A DNA stretch of 35,276 nucleotides from Croceicoccus sp. (lineage in GTDB: Bacteria; Pseudomonadota; Alphaproteobacteria; Sphingomonadales; Sphingomonadaceae), in NCBI GenBank assembly GCA_029936705.1, contig JAPYSD010000003.1:1-35276 (forward strand). The letters are read 5' to 3'. The notes beneath the pieces were generated by a model. It ran no database searches, had not been told where the DNA came from, and was given only the letters and a program-made list of their open reading frames with translations. Positions 1-5,915 of this stretch are shown piece by piece; positions within the stretch are counted from its first letter, which is position 1; each line of letters starts with the position of its first letter. The translations under genes were made by a program, and so were the position numbers.

Positions 1-1024
1 GCGCAAGCTCGGTGCCGGTCATCCACACCTGCGCGCCGCTCGCCTCCAGCCGTTCGAACAGCGCTGCGCGGCGCACGGGGTCGAGGTGGGCCGCCACTTC
101 GTCCAGCAGCAGGACCAGCGGCCGGCCACCGTCCGCGGCGTGATCCTTCGACAGCGTCGCATGCGCCAGCGTGATCGCGATCAGCAGGGCCTTCTGCTCT
201 CCGGTCGAGCAATCCGCCGCAGGGCGGCCCGTGCCCGCCATCACCACGGCCAGATCGTCGCGGTGCGGGCCCGACAGCGTGCGGCCCGCGCCGCGTTCGG
301 CGGCGCGTGACCGGCGCCACTTGTCCGCCAGCGCGTCGGCATCCGCGGGGGAGGCGGGGTCGACCGCGATCTCGGGCCGGGCAAACGGCGCTTCGGGCAA
401 TACCGCCAGCCGCGCGGCCAGTTCCTGGACCACCGCGGTGCGATTGGCGGAAATGGCCGCGCCTGCCTCCGCCATCTCCTTTTCCAGTGCTTCCAGCCAC
501 GACGGGTCGGGCGCGCGATCGGCGGACAGCAGCCGGTTGCGTTCCCGCAGCGCCTTTTCATAGCGGCCCGAATGCATCGCGTGTTCGGGGCGGATTGCCA
601 TGACCATCCGGTCGAGAAAGCGGCGGCGGCCCGAGGCGCTGTCGGTGAACAAGCGGTCCATCGCAGGGGTCAGCCATGCGACCGAAAGCCATTCCGCCAG
701 CCGCGCGGCGGGCAGGGGGGCGCCGCTGGCCTGCACGATCCTGCGTCCGGGCGCCTCCGCCTGAACCGCCGTGCCCAGCCGCACGGGCGTGACCCCGCTG
801 ATCAGATCGGCGCCGATCGCGAAACCCTCCGCGTCGTCGCGCGTCATCTCTGCCAGTTGAGCGCGGCGCAGGCCCCGCCCGGGCGTGAACAGCGATAGCG
901 CTTCCAGCACGTTCGTCTTGCCCGCACCGTTCGCACCCACCAGCAGGTTGAAGCGCGCCGCCCCGTCGAGCCGGGTGGCACGATGGTTCCGAAAATCGGC
1001 AAGCTGGATGCGGTCGAACGCCAT
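1..1024 (-). CDS. recF: DNA replication/repair protein RecF, C-terminal end cut by window edge
   Basis: Reading the reverse strand from the ATG at 1024 gives an uninterrupted frame of about 341 codons. The ORF track misses it because it runs off the window. It begins MAFDRIQLADFRNHR, typical of RecF. The Walker A motif GANGAGKT lies near residue 30, and the Walker B/D-loop LLLLDEVAAHLDP near the C-terminus. RecF is an SMC/ABC-like ATPase that binds gapped DNA with RecO/RecR and helps load RecA. RecF proteins are usually about 360 residues, so only a short tail is missing. It is host chromosomal: strongly GC-rich and divergent from the small-peptide/pspC operon. Identity is secure from the motifs and overall pattern. 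Confidence 0.95.
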   Translation of the reverse strand, partial: MAFDRIQLADFRNHRATRLDGAARFNLLVGANGAGKTNVLEALSLFTPGRGLRRAQLAEMTRDDAEGFAIGADLISGVTPVRLGTAVQAEAPGRRIVQASGAPLPAARLAEWLSVAWLTPAMDRLFTDSASGRRRFLDRMVMAIRPEHAMHSGRYEKALRERNRLLSADRAPDPSWLEALEKEMAEAGAAISANRTAVVQELAARLAVLPEAPFARPEIAVDPASPADADALADKWRRSRAAERGAGRTLSGPHRDDLAVVMAGTGRPAADCSTGEQKALLIAITLAHATLSKDHAADGGRPLVLLLDEVAAHLDPVRRAALFERLEASGAQVWMTGTELA

Positions 1025-1171
1025 GTCTGCGCGCTAGCTTTGGATAGGGCGTGCCGCCAAGCGAAATCCCGATCCCAAAGCTTGGTGAAAAATCCCGAAT
1101 TGTGGCAAGCGTTCATCTGCCCGCAAGATTTGAAAAAATGCAAACCATTGAAATATAGCGATATTCGAAAT

Positions 1172-1187
1172 TGGCACGGTGTCTGCA
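1172..1187 (+). promoter_or_regulatory. Candidate sigma-54 (-24/-12) promoter for the peptide-pspC operon
   Basis: The sequence TTGGCACGGTGTCTGCA matches the sigma-54 consensus YTGGCACGrNNNTTGCW with one mismatch (CTGC for TTGC). The GG at 1173-1174 and the GC at 1185-1186 are exactly 10 nt apart, as required. A start site would fall near 1198, about 50 nt before the first peptide ATG. Phage-shock (psp) operons are classically sigma-54 dependent through PspF, which fits the pspC gene at the end of this operon. An AT-rich palindrome (AATAT-AGCG-ATATT, 1152-1165) lies just upstream. Confidence 0.7.
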
Positions 1188-1247
1188 AAGTATCTGGCAT
1201 GGATGGCCAACGGGGCCAACCGGAACCAGATCGAAAGGAAATACACC

Positions 1248-1385
1248 ATGTCGAACACCAATGTCGCCACCCAGGCTTTCGCATTCGCCCTCGCGCTGAT
1301 CGTCTCCGTCGCCGGCTTCGGCGTTACCGTCGCACCCGACCACAGCAACGATGTCGCTCCCGTTTCCGCCGAACTGATCGCCTGA
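1248..1385 (+). CDS. Small single-TM peptide, first of tandem pair
   Basis: This is a 45-residue peptide starting MSNTNVATQAFAF. I chose the ATG at 1248 rather than the track start at 1179 because GAAAGGAAA precedes it at good spacing and because the downstream paralogue begins at the same point. Residues about 9-28 (FAFALALIVSVAGFGVTVA) form one hydrophobic segment, followed by a short polar, acidic C-terminus. It could be a membrane peptide or an exported peptide. It is about 60% identical by eye to the next ORF, and both sit upstream of pspC behind a sigma-54-like promoter. The function is not known to me; a role in envelope stress is inferred from context only. Confidence 0.75.
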   Translation: MSNTNVATQAFAFALALIVSVAGFGVTVAPDHSNDVAPVSAELIA

Positions 1386-1417
1386 TCGATCCCTCCAAAC
1401 GAAAGGATAACGAACCC

Positions 1418-1558
1418 ATGACCACGAATTCCAATTTCGCCGCGCAGGCCTTCGCCTTCGCCCTTGCCCTTGTCCTGTCCGTCGGTGCCTTCGGCGTGAC
1501 CGTCGCCCCCGACCATTCGGATGCCGGTACTGCCCCCGCCGCGGAGATGGTGGCATGA
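1418..1558 (+). CDS. Small single-TM peptide, second of tandem pair
   Basis: This is a 46-residue peptide starting MTTNSNFAAQAFAFALAL with an AAAGGATAA ribosome-binding site about 8 nt upstream. It shares with its neighbour the AQAFAFALAL core, the FGVTVAPDHS stretch and a short Ala/Glu-rich tail, so the pair arose by tandem duplication. Its stop overlaps the pspC start (ATGA, 1555-1558), which implies translational coupling with PspC. The track ORF 983-1558 is a spurious upstream extension. The function is unrecognised; a membrane partner of PspC is an inference from this coupling. Confidence 0.78.
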   Translation: MTTNSNFAAQAFAFALALVLSVGAFGVTVAPDHSDAGTAPAAEMVA

Positions 1559-1764
1559 GCGACCTGATGAACCGTAACGACAATTCCCCGCGCAAGTTTC
1601 GCCTGGACAAGCAGCGCGGCAAGCTGATGGGCGTCAGCGCGGGGATGGCCGACTACTTCGGCGTCGATGTCACGCTGGTCCGGATCGCCTGGGTGCTGGG
1701 TACCCTGCTGGGCTTTGGCTCGCTGATCCTGATCTACATCGCCATCGGCCTGATCGCGGACTAG
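1555..1764 (+). CDS. pspC: PspC-domain envelope stress protein
   Basis: This 69-residue PspC-family protein has a basic N-terminal stretch (KFRLDKQRGKLMGVSAGMADYFGVDVTLVRIAWV, described in parts) followed by one hydrophobic segment, LGTLLGFGSLILIYIAIGLI, at about residues 45-66. The pattern K-x-GVxAGxAxYFGVDxTLVRI is characteristic of the family. PspC acts at the inner membrane in the phage-shock response, regulating or recruiting PspA. It starts inside the stop of the preceding peptide gene and is the last gene of that operon. It ends immediately before an 8-bp GC hairpin. No pspA or pspB is visible in the window. Confidence 0.9.
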   Translation: MSDLMNRNDNSPRKFRLDKQRGKLMGVSAGMADYFGVDVTLVRIAWVLGTLLGFGSLILIYIAIGLIAD

Positions 1765-1785
1765 GGGGCGCGCTAACCGCGCCCC
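1765..1785. terminator. GC-rich hairpin between convergent pspC and broken yhhQ
   Basis: GGGGCGCG and CGCGCCCC form a perfect 8-bp stem around a 5-nt loop (CTAAC) directly after the pspC stop. It overlaps the stop of the convergent transporter fragment. There is no long T-tract on either side, so its strength as a terminator is uncertain. Confidence 0.5.
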
Positions 1786-2117
1786 TTGGCCGCACCGCTT
1801 CCACGACCATGCGCGAAAGGTGAGAAATCGGTGTCCGTGTCGAATACATCAACGCCCTCGCGCCGCTTCAGCCAGCCAATGATGACATAGGTCACCGGCG
1901 TCAGCACCGCTTCCCAACTCGTCTTCAGGACCCACTGGGTCAGGGCCACCCAGAACACCAGGTCGCTCGTCCAGCCCGCCGCGCCCAGGAACGCCAGCGG
2001 ATAGAAGATGGCACTGTCCACGCCCTGTCCCACCACCGTAGATCCGATCGTCCGCGTCCACAGCATGCGGCCGCCGGTCCAGATCTTCATCTTGGCCATG
2101 ACGCAGGCATTAGCGGT
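1773..2117 (-). pseudogene. yhhQ: 5'-truncated queuosine-precursor transporter (YhhQ/VUT family), disrupted by integration
   Basis: The reverse-strand frame encodes the C-terminal half of a YhhQ-type (COG1738) membrane transporter: NACVMAKMKIWTGGR, then RTIGSTVVGQGVDS, then TM segments ending near WLKRREGVDVFDTDTDFSPF. Full-length proteins are about 200-230 residues, and only about 115 remain. Upstream of TANACVMAKMK the frame becomes a basic, non-membrane sequence and reaches a stop near 2166. The normal preceding membrane segments are therefore missing. The abrupt loss of homology, together with the change in base composition, marks the point where the phage entered the host gene. Translation from the internal ATG at 2099 is possible, but a functional half-transporter is unlikely. 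Confidence 0.8.
2100..2117. other. Inferred left attachment junction (attL) inside yhhQ
   Basis: Codon by codon, similarity to the YhhQ family persists through the codons for ANACVMAK (2114 downwards on the reverse strand) and fails at the next codons. The host/phage crossover therefore lies near 2112-2117 or in the conserved codons just inside. A large serine integrase is encoded 3.8 kb away at 5916. Serine integrases often use a 2-nt crossover, so no long direct repeat is expected. The exact core cannot be placed without the right end. Confidence 0.6.
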
Positions 2118-2297
2118 ATGCAGTTTCCGCTTTGTCTGCTTGCATGTCCGAAAGAGATGGGCTGAATGTCAGAAAAGGCATGGCTCGACGCCGTTGCCAC
2201 TTTGTCTGTCAATGCTGGCCAGCCAAGTCGGAGGGTAGCTCGCCGTCTACGTGCGATGACTTCCGGCTCGACTACCCTCCCTTCAACCGGTGGCTGC

Positions 2298-3020
2298 CTA
2301 TCTTGCCTCTTCTAATTTCAGGAGGCCTTTCGCCCGCTTCAGCTCTGCGATCTGCTCGCCAATCTCAGCGGCAAAAAGATTTATGTAGGCGTCGCTCAGC
2401 CCCATGCTCCCGCTGGGATGCGGTAGTGCAATCACCGAAAGATCTCGGAACGATTGGAAAGCGACACGAAATTTCTTGCCTTCAAACTCATCTTTGCGGG
2501 TAAAGCGAAGTGGCGAAGTTTCGGGACCGAAGAGTTCCTCAACCGAACTTTTGACGGTCGGATCCTGCATGTATTCGATTTGCTTGATGCCCATAAAAAT
2601 TAGGAGGGCCGGTCGGTACTCGTTCATAATCGACAGGAAATTGGATCGATTATGTTCGGAGAGAAATTTCTGATAGTCGGTGACATGGTTCCCTATGTCA
2701 TCGCACCAGTTGGTCTGCAGTACGCATTTGTCGAAATCGGAAAAGCCATCGCTCTCTCCGAGCGGGTGGCCGAACATAGCGAACCATTTGTGAATTCGGC
2801 GGTCATAGGGTGAATCCCAACCCTTCGTGTGGAACGTTTGAATTGCGGCCAAACGTTCTTGCATTGCCGCGTTTCGGACGGGATCGTTTTCAATTTCTCT
2901 GTCGTTAGCGCTGTAGCCCCACTCATAGCCACAAATGACCAACCCACCTTGCTCGTTGAGCCCTGGGAAGATCGAGTGGCCGACATTGAATTCGCTGGTG
3001 TTATAAGGCTGGTTCATCAT
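2298..3020 (-). CDS. Hypothetical protein, possibly uracil-DNA-glycosylase superfamily
   Basis: The protein is 240 residues. The strand shows AAGGAAAG then GTG-ATG-ATG; the ATG at 3020 (or 3017) is better spaced from the ribosome-binding site than the GTG used by the track. LVICGYEWGYS lies near residue 28, where UDG-fold proteins carry their first catalytic loop (GxxPG type). Near the C-terminus is VIALPHPSGSMGLSD, resembling the HPS(G/P) loop of the UDG superfamily. In the middle are CVLQTNWCDD and LLIFMGIKQI. The family assignment rests on these two motifs only and is tentative. It is divergent from the XRE regulator and is the first phage gene after the left junction. An accessory DNA-repair or defence role is inference. 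Confidence 0.5.
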   Translation of the reverse strand: MMNQPYNTSEFNVGHSIFPGLNEQGGLVICGYEWGYSANDREIENDPVRNAAMQERLAAIQTFHTKGWDSPYDRRIHKWFAMFGHPLGESDGFSDFDKCVLQTNWCDDIGNHVTDYQKFLSEHNRSNFLSIMNEYRPALLIFMGIKQIEYMQDPTVKSSVEELFGPETSPLRFTRKDEFEGKKFRVAFQSFRDLSVIALPHPSGSMGLSDAYINLFAAEIGEQIAELKRAKGLLKLEEAR

Positions 3021-3384
3021 CACTTTCCTTCGTTTCGCCGCACGGCGTAGGCTCCACAGGCTTTAGGCTTTGCTAAGCGCTCAAATCTTTTTTGACATGC
3101 GGCAATTTGTTGGAAAGTGGCGCCGGCATTCGCCACTCGCTCGATGAAAGGCGCTCCACCCAAGGTTTGAAGGCAGCCGTGCAAAACTGCTAAAACAGGT
3201 CACGCAGTCTTCAGTGGTTAGCAGTTTTCACCCTATCAGCTTTCAGAGAGCCGGAGGAAATAGGCTGAATGCCCGAACACTTTCCAAAAGTCGGAAACCC
3301 GAAATTGATAAAAGTGATAAAGATAAAGTTCTCACTTCAATAAATTTAGGGTTATGGTAGCCTCGAGTCGGAAGGAGATTCGTC
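3021..3384. promoter_or_regulatory. Divergent intergenic control region with nested inverted repeats
   Basis: This 364-bp AT-rich gap separates the reverse-strand UDG-like gene from the forward XRE gene. It contains a 10-bp perfect inverted pair TTGGAAAGTG (3110-3119) and CACTTTCCAA (3278-3287). Nested inside is an 11-bp pair AAAACTGCTAA (3183-3193) and TTAGCAGTTTT (3218-3228). Closer to the XRE start, AAGTGA and TCACTT flank AT-rich sequence (GATAAAGATAAAG). These are plausible operators for the neighbouring regulator, and no coding frame is supported here. Confidence 0.5.
3183..3228. repeat. 11-bp perfect inverted repeat, 24-nt spacer
   Basis: AAAACTGCTAA at 3183-3193 and its exact reverse complement TTAGCAGTTTT at 3218-3228. 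It could be an operator pair or a cruciform. It lacks the compact loop of a terminator. Confidence 0.8.
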
Positions 3385-3732
3385 ATGTCCATCGATCCTC
3401 ACTCATTTGCATCAACGCTACAGTCTTTGAGGAGTCAGCGGCGTCTCTCAAAGAGCGCGCTAGCTCGGATGGTAGGCGTCACCACAACATGCGTTTGGAA
3501 TTGGGAAGAGGGGAACACAGAGCCTCGGGATGATAACCTGTTAGCTTTAAGCAAAGCACTGGATGTGCCAGCGGCGTATTTGCAGTTTGGCGCGAGAGAG
3601 CCGGAAATGGGTGAATGCGACCCTGCTAAGCTCCCCAACGCTCTTCATGAAGTTATTGCGTCCGCGAAAGTCCAAATTGCAAAGATCGCAGGGATCGATC
3701 CGTCGAAAGTGAAAGTGTCCCTCGACTATTGA
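3385..3732 (+). CDS. XRE-family helix-turn-helix transcriptional regulator
   Basis: This 115-residue protein has a lambda-repressor-like HTH at about residues 9-63: LQSLRSQRRLSKSALARMVGVTTTCVWNWEEGNTEPRDDNLLALSKAL in parts, with the usual W-E-x-G-x-x-x-P motif after the recognition helix. A GGAAGGAG ribosome-binding site is well placed before ATG 3385. The remaining 50 residues are short and carry no peptidase domain, unlike CI-type repressors. It is the only obvious DNA-binding regulator in the accessory region, so it is the best candidate for a lysogeny regulator or a regulator of the divergent gene. That role is inference from position and from the inverted repeats upstream. Confidence 0.9.
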   Translation: MSIDPHSFASTLQSLRSQRRLSKSALARMVGVTTTCVWNWEEGNTEPRDDNLLALSKALDVPAAYLQFGAREPEMGECDPAKLPNALHEVIASAKVQIAKIAGIDPSKVKVSLDY

Positions 3733-3886
3733 CGAAGTAGACTTTCCCCGGAAGGCCGTCGTATTGATAAACGCCGCGATCGGCACGTGATCGTGGACAG
3801 GCTGTCTTGTCAGCTTGCTACAAATCCGCAGCGGAAGGTGTACTTTCGTATCAATAGTCGCTGAGAGTGCTTTGCCGGGGAAGAGA

Positions 3887-4612
3887 ATGGACAACGCTAA
3901 AAAGAAGTGGGTCGGTGTCGCATGTTTCGTCGGTTTCTTGGCTTCGTTGCAGGGAGTTAGCATAACCGGAGATGTGGCTACGCAAATTGTCATGTTTCCA
4001 TTTTATTCCATCATTTTTGGTGGCTTCGTGGTTCTCATTGGCCTGGCGCTAAGCAAGGCCATTCCTTCAAAGACGGGCAACGACCAACATCCAATTAGTT
4101 CAAACCCCCAAAGAGTCTCCGTCCCTTCCAGTAAGACATTTAGGCCAGTTCCAGCGGCAGGTGGTTTAGACAGAGGTGCAGAGCCCCATGATTTCTACCA
4201 TACAGCGGGAAAGGAGTTGTTAGATGGAGCAATGGAGCCGAGTAGCTGGGCACGAGCGCTAGTTGAGACCGAGGGTGATGAAAGCTCAATTAAGGCGGTG
4301 TATGTTCGCCTCAGAGTCGAACAACTCAAAGCGCAGGCGGATGCCTCGATGTCAGACGCAGAAGAATCAGATTTCTTGTACGATCAAGAAGTTCGGCTAT
4401 GCTGTAGCGAGTTTGATTGTTATGATGAGGATAGATTGAAGCACGAACTCGCGAAGATCGAGACTCTCATAAGCTCTGGCGATGCTGCTTCTATGGCTAA
4501 GTTTCGTCAGGCTAAAAATCTAAAAATCGGTCGAGTACCACCGAGCGACGACCCTAAGGGTTTCCTACTCGCCGTTCAGCGTCGCATTCGGTCTCAGCTA
4601 GAGCTTTTCTGA
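3887..4612 (+). CDS. Hypothetical two-TM membrane protein with soluble helical domain
   Basis: The product is 241 residues from ATG 3887, which is preceded by GGGGAAGAGA. The track start at 3815 has no ribosome-binding site and adds a non-conserved stretch. Two hydrophobic segments lie near the N-terminus (VGVACFVGFLASLQGVSI and IVMFPFYSIIFGGFVVLIGLAL). A Ser/Pro-rich linker follows, then a charged helical domain containing LLDGAMEPSSWARALVETEGDE and VYVRLRVEQL. The WARAL-E-x-x-G-D arrangement recalls uncharacterised domains in many proteobacterial membrane proteins, but I cannot name a family. It is convergent with the thermonuclease gene, with a 49-bp gap. The function is unknown. Confidence 0.75.
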   Translation: MDNAKKKWVGVACFVGFLASLQGVSITGDVATQIVMFPFYSIIFGGFVVLIGLALSKAIPSKTGNDQHPISSNPQRVSVPSSKTFRPVPAAGGLDRGAEPHDFYHTAGKELLDGAMEPSSWARALVETEGDESSIKAVYVRLRVEQLKAQADASMSDAEESDFLYDQEVRLCCSEFDCYDEDRLKHELAKIETLISSGDAASMAKFRQAKNLKIGRVPPSDDPKGFLLAVQRRIRSQLELF

Positions 4613-4661
4613 AGTAGCGACATCCCTAATTAAATTCGAATAAAATCCTATGGCGACCCTT

Positions 4662-5246
4662 CTAATAAACGCAGATTGGATTCGCCTGCGCGTACTCTGG
4701 CCAAATGAGTGCGGTTCCTGACTCGACCATTGCGCAATTTATCTCGACATTATCCTCGTTGATACAGATGGCGGCTTTGCGACCATAGGTAGTCCCCGTT
4801 TGCCGACATTGAAGAGTGTGTCCATGGGCTAACTCAGCCAGCTTATCGGTTGCCATTTCAGCGGACGCAGTAGGGCAGGGATGGCCTGCACTACAAGTGC
4901 CATCTCTTTCACGGGCAGCAACCGCATTCAGGCGAACGCGGGTGCCATCGGAACATCTCAAGGTATCACCATCTGTTATGCTGGACACGCGACATTCGAA
5001 GACATCTGGTCCTGCCAATTTAACAACCCGATCGTTCGTCTCGCGGACTGGCGACGTGTGATAAAGATAAACGCCTCCCACTCCGATGGCAGTCAGTCCG
5101 GCAACGGCGATCAAGGCTGGTACGAGAGGCAACTCGCTTCTCCGTTTTTCAAAGCGCAGTACCTTATTGGCGGCGGCCTGTGTGCGCTTGCGTCGATGAC
5201 GCAGTCGTCTGACCGGTTTGCTTGGAGTAGGCTTCTTGGATGACAT
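4662..5246 (-). CDS. Membrane-anchored thermonuclease (SNase)-like protein
   Basis: The product is 194 residues. ATG 5246 is preferred to the TTG at 5249. A basic cytoplasmic N-terminus (RRLRHRRKRTQ) is followed by one TM segment (LVPALIAVAGLTAIGVGGVYLY, about 41-62) and then an SNase-like domain. That domain carries ITDGDTLRCSDGTRVRLNAVAARERDG and the later TTYGRKAAIC. In staphylococcal nuclease the calcium aspartates, two arginines and a glutamate are catalytic. The DGDT, R-x-RL, ARE and YGR motifs seen here are the usual counterparts. The domain would face the periplasm. Its ATG overlaps the stop of the upstream TPM lipoprotein gene (TGATG), so the two are translationally coupled. A role in degrading incoming DNA at the envelope is an attractive but unproven inference. 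Confidence 0.85.
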   Translation of the reverse strand: MSSKKPTPSKPVRRLRHRRKRTQAAANKVLRFEKRRSELPLVPALIAVAGLTAIGVGGVYLYHTSPVRETNDRVVKLAGPDVFECRVSSITDGDTLRCSDGTRVRLNAVAARERDGTCSAGHPCPTASAEMATDKLAELAHGHTLQCRQTGTTYGRKAAICINEDNVEINCAMVESGTALIWPEYAQANPICVY

Positions 5247-5764
5247 CAACTGAGACTTTTTATGAGTGCGTCTACGCCTTCTTCAACGCCACGATACATG
5301 TCTCTTTGTTGGAAATGCGGTAACATCGATTGCTTGATGATTTCCGAACATCGCTCATCAGTTAGCGTGCTTTCCAACCCGTAGCCTACGGCTATCCTTA
5401 TCTTCCGTTCATTTGGCGCGAGAAGGACAACCACGCCATCATCGTGATCCTTTCGACCGACCCCCCAAGCGTTTGCTAAGTCTGTTGTGAACGGCTCGAT
5501 TTCTTTGCCCCCCAATGAGGCAACAGTAACGACCACCATTTGGTGCTTAGTGTCGCGTTCCAGCTGTTCGAGTTTTGTCGAAAGAGCTACTCTCTGGGCA
5601 GGTGTAAAGACACCGGCGTGGTCTGTAACACGACCAGTAAGTCTAACCGCTGGCGACGATAGAGCCGCTTGGCCATCGGCCGACTGCGCCCTGTCGTCCG
5701 GTTGTTCGAAACATCCGACCAGAAAGAGCGACGCAATCAATGTTGTCAGGATTGGGAAACGCAT
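5246..5764 (-). CDS. TPM-domain lipoprotein
   Basis: The product is 172 residues from ATG 5764; the track start is a TTG two codons upstream. The signal peptide MRFPILTTLIASLFLVGC ends in a lipobox (LVGC). A TPM domain (TLP18.3/Psb32/MOLO-1 type) follows: VTDHAGVFTPAQRVALSTKL, then TKHQMVVVTVASLGG, FTTDLANAWGVGRKDHDDGVVVLLAP and RKIRIAVGYGLE. The DDGVVVLLAP...R.I.VGYGLE block is diagnostic. TPM proteins are often called phosphatase-like, but their activity is uncertain. No C-terminal TM is present; the protein is anchored by lipid only. It is the first gene of a two-gene operon with the thermonuclease. It is divergent from the serine integrase, with 151 bp between starts. Confidence 0.88.
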   Translation of the reverse strand: MRFPILTTLIASLFLVGCFEQPDDRAQSADGQAALSSPAVRLTGRVTDHAGVFTPAQRVALSTKLEQLERDTKHQMVVVTVASLGGKEIEPFTTDLANAWGVGRKDHDDGVVVLLAPNERKIRIAVGYGLESTLTDERCSEIIKQSMLPHFQQRDMYRGVEEGVDALIKSLS

Positions 5765-5915
5765 GGCCAAGATTGATTGTAAAACGGGCGTCGGTCAATC
5801 GCGGTAAAATTGCTAGGTATGGCGTTCCTGCTGCACGGCCTCAGCCAAGTTAATCAAATTGGACCAACGCCTATTTTAGGTTTGCAGTTTTGGAAAGCGG
5901 CATTAAGCGAATGGC

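Noticed and set aside
1152-1165. AATAT-AGCG-ATATT palindrome as a PspF activator site
   Set aside because: It is only a few bases from the -24 box, whereas enhancer sites normally lie about 80-150 bp upstream. It remains an unexplained palindrome.
1222-1246. GGAAC in the peptide leader as part of a general-stress (EcfG) promoter
   Set aside because: No matching -10 element at the required spacing, and it lies downstream of the better sigma-54 site.
86-1284. Several forward and reverse ORFs of up to 160 residues over recF and the upstream gap
   Set aside because: They are GC-rich shadow frames. The true reverse-strand recF frame has clear motifs and covers the region.
3733-3886. Long imperfect inverted repeat around the XRE/membrane-protein gap (TTCCCCGG/CCGGGGAA, TATTGAT/ATCAATA)
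   Set aside because: The arms are short and unequally spaced (13 versus about 21 nt), so a single coherent hairpin or operator is not convincing.
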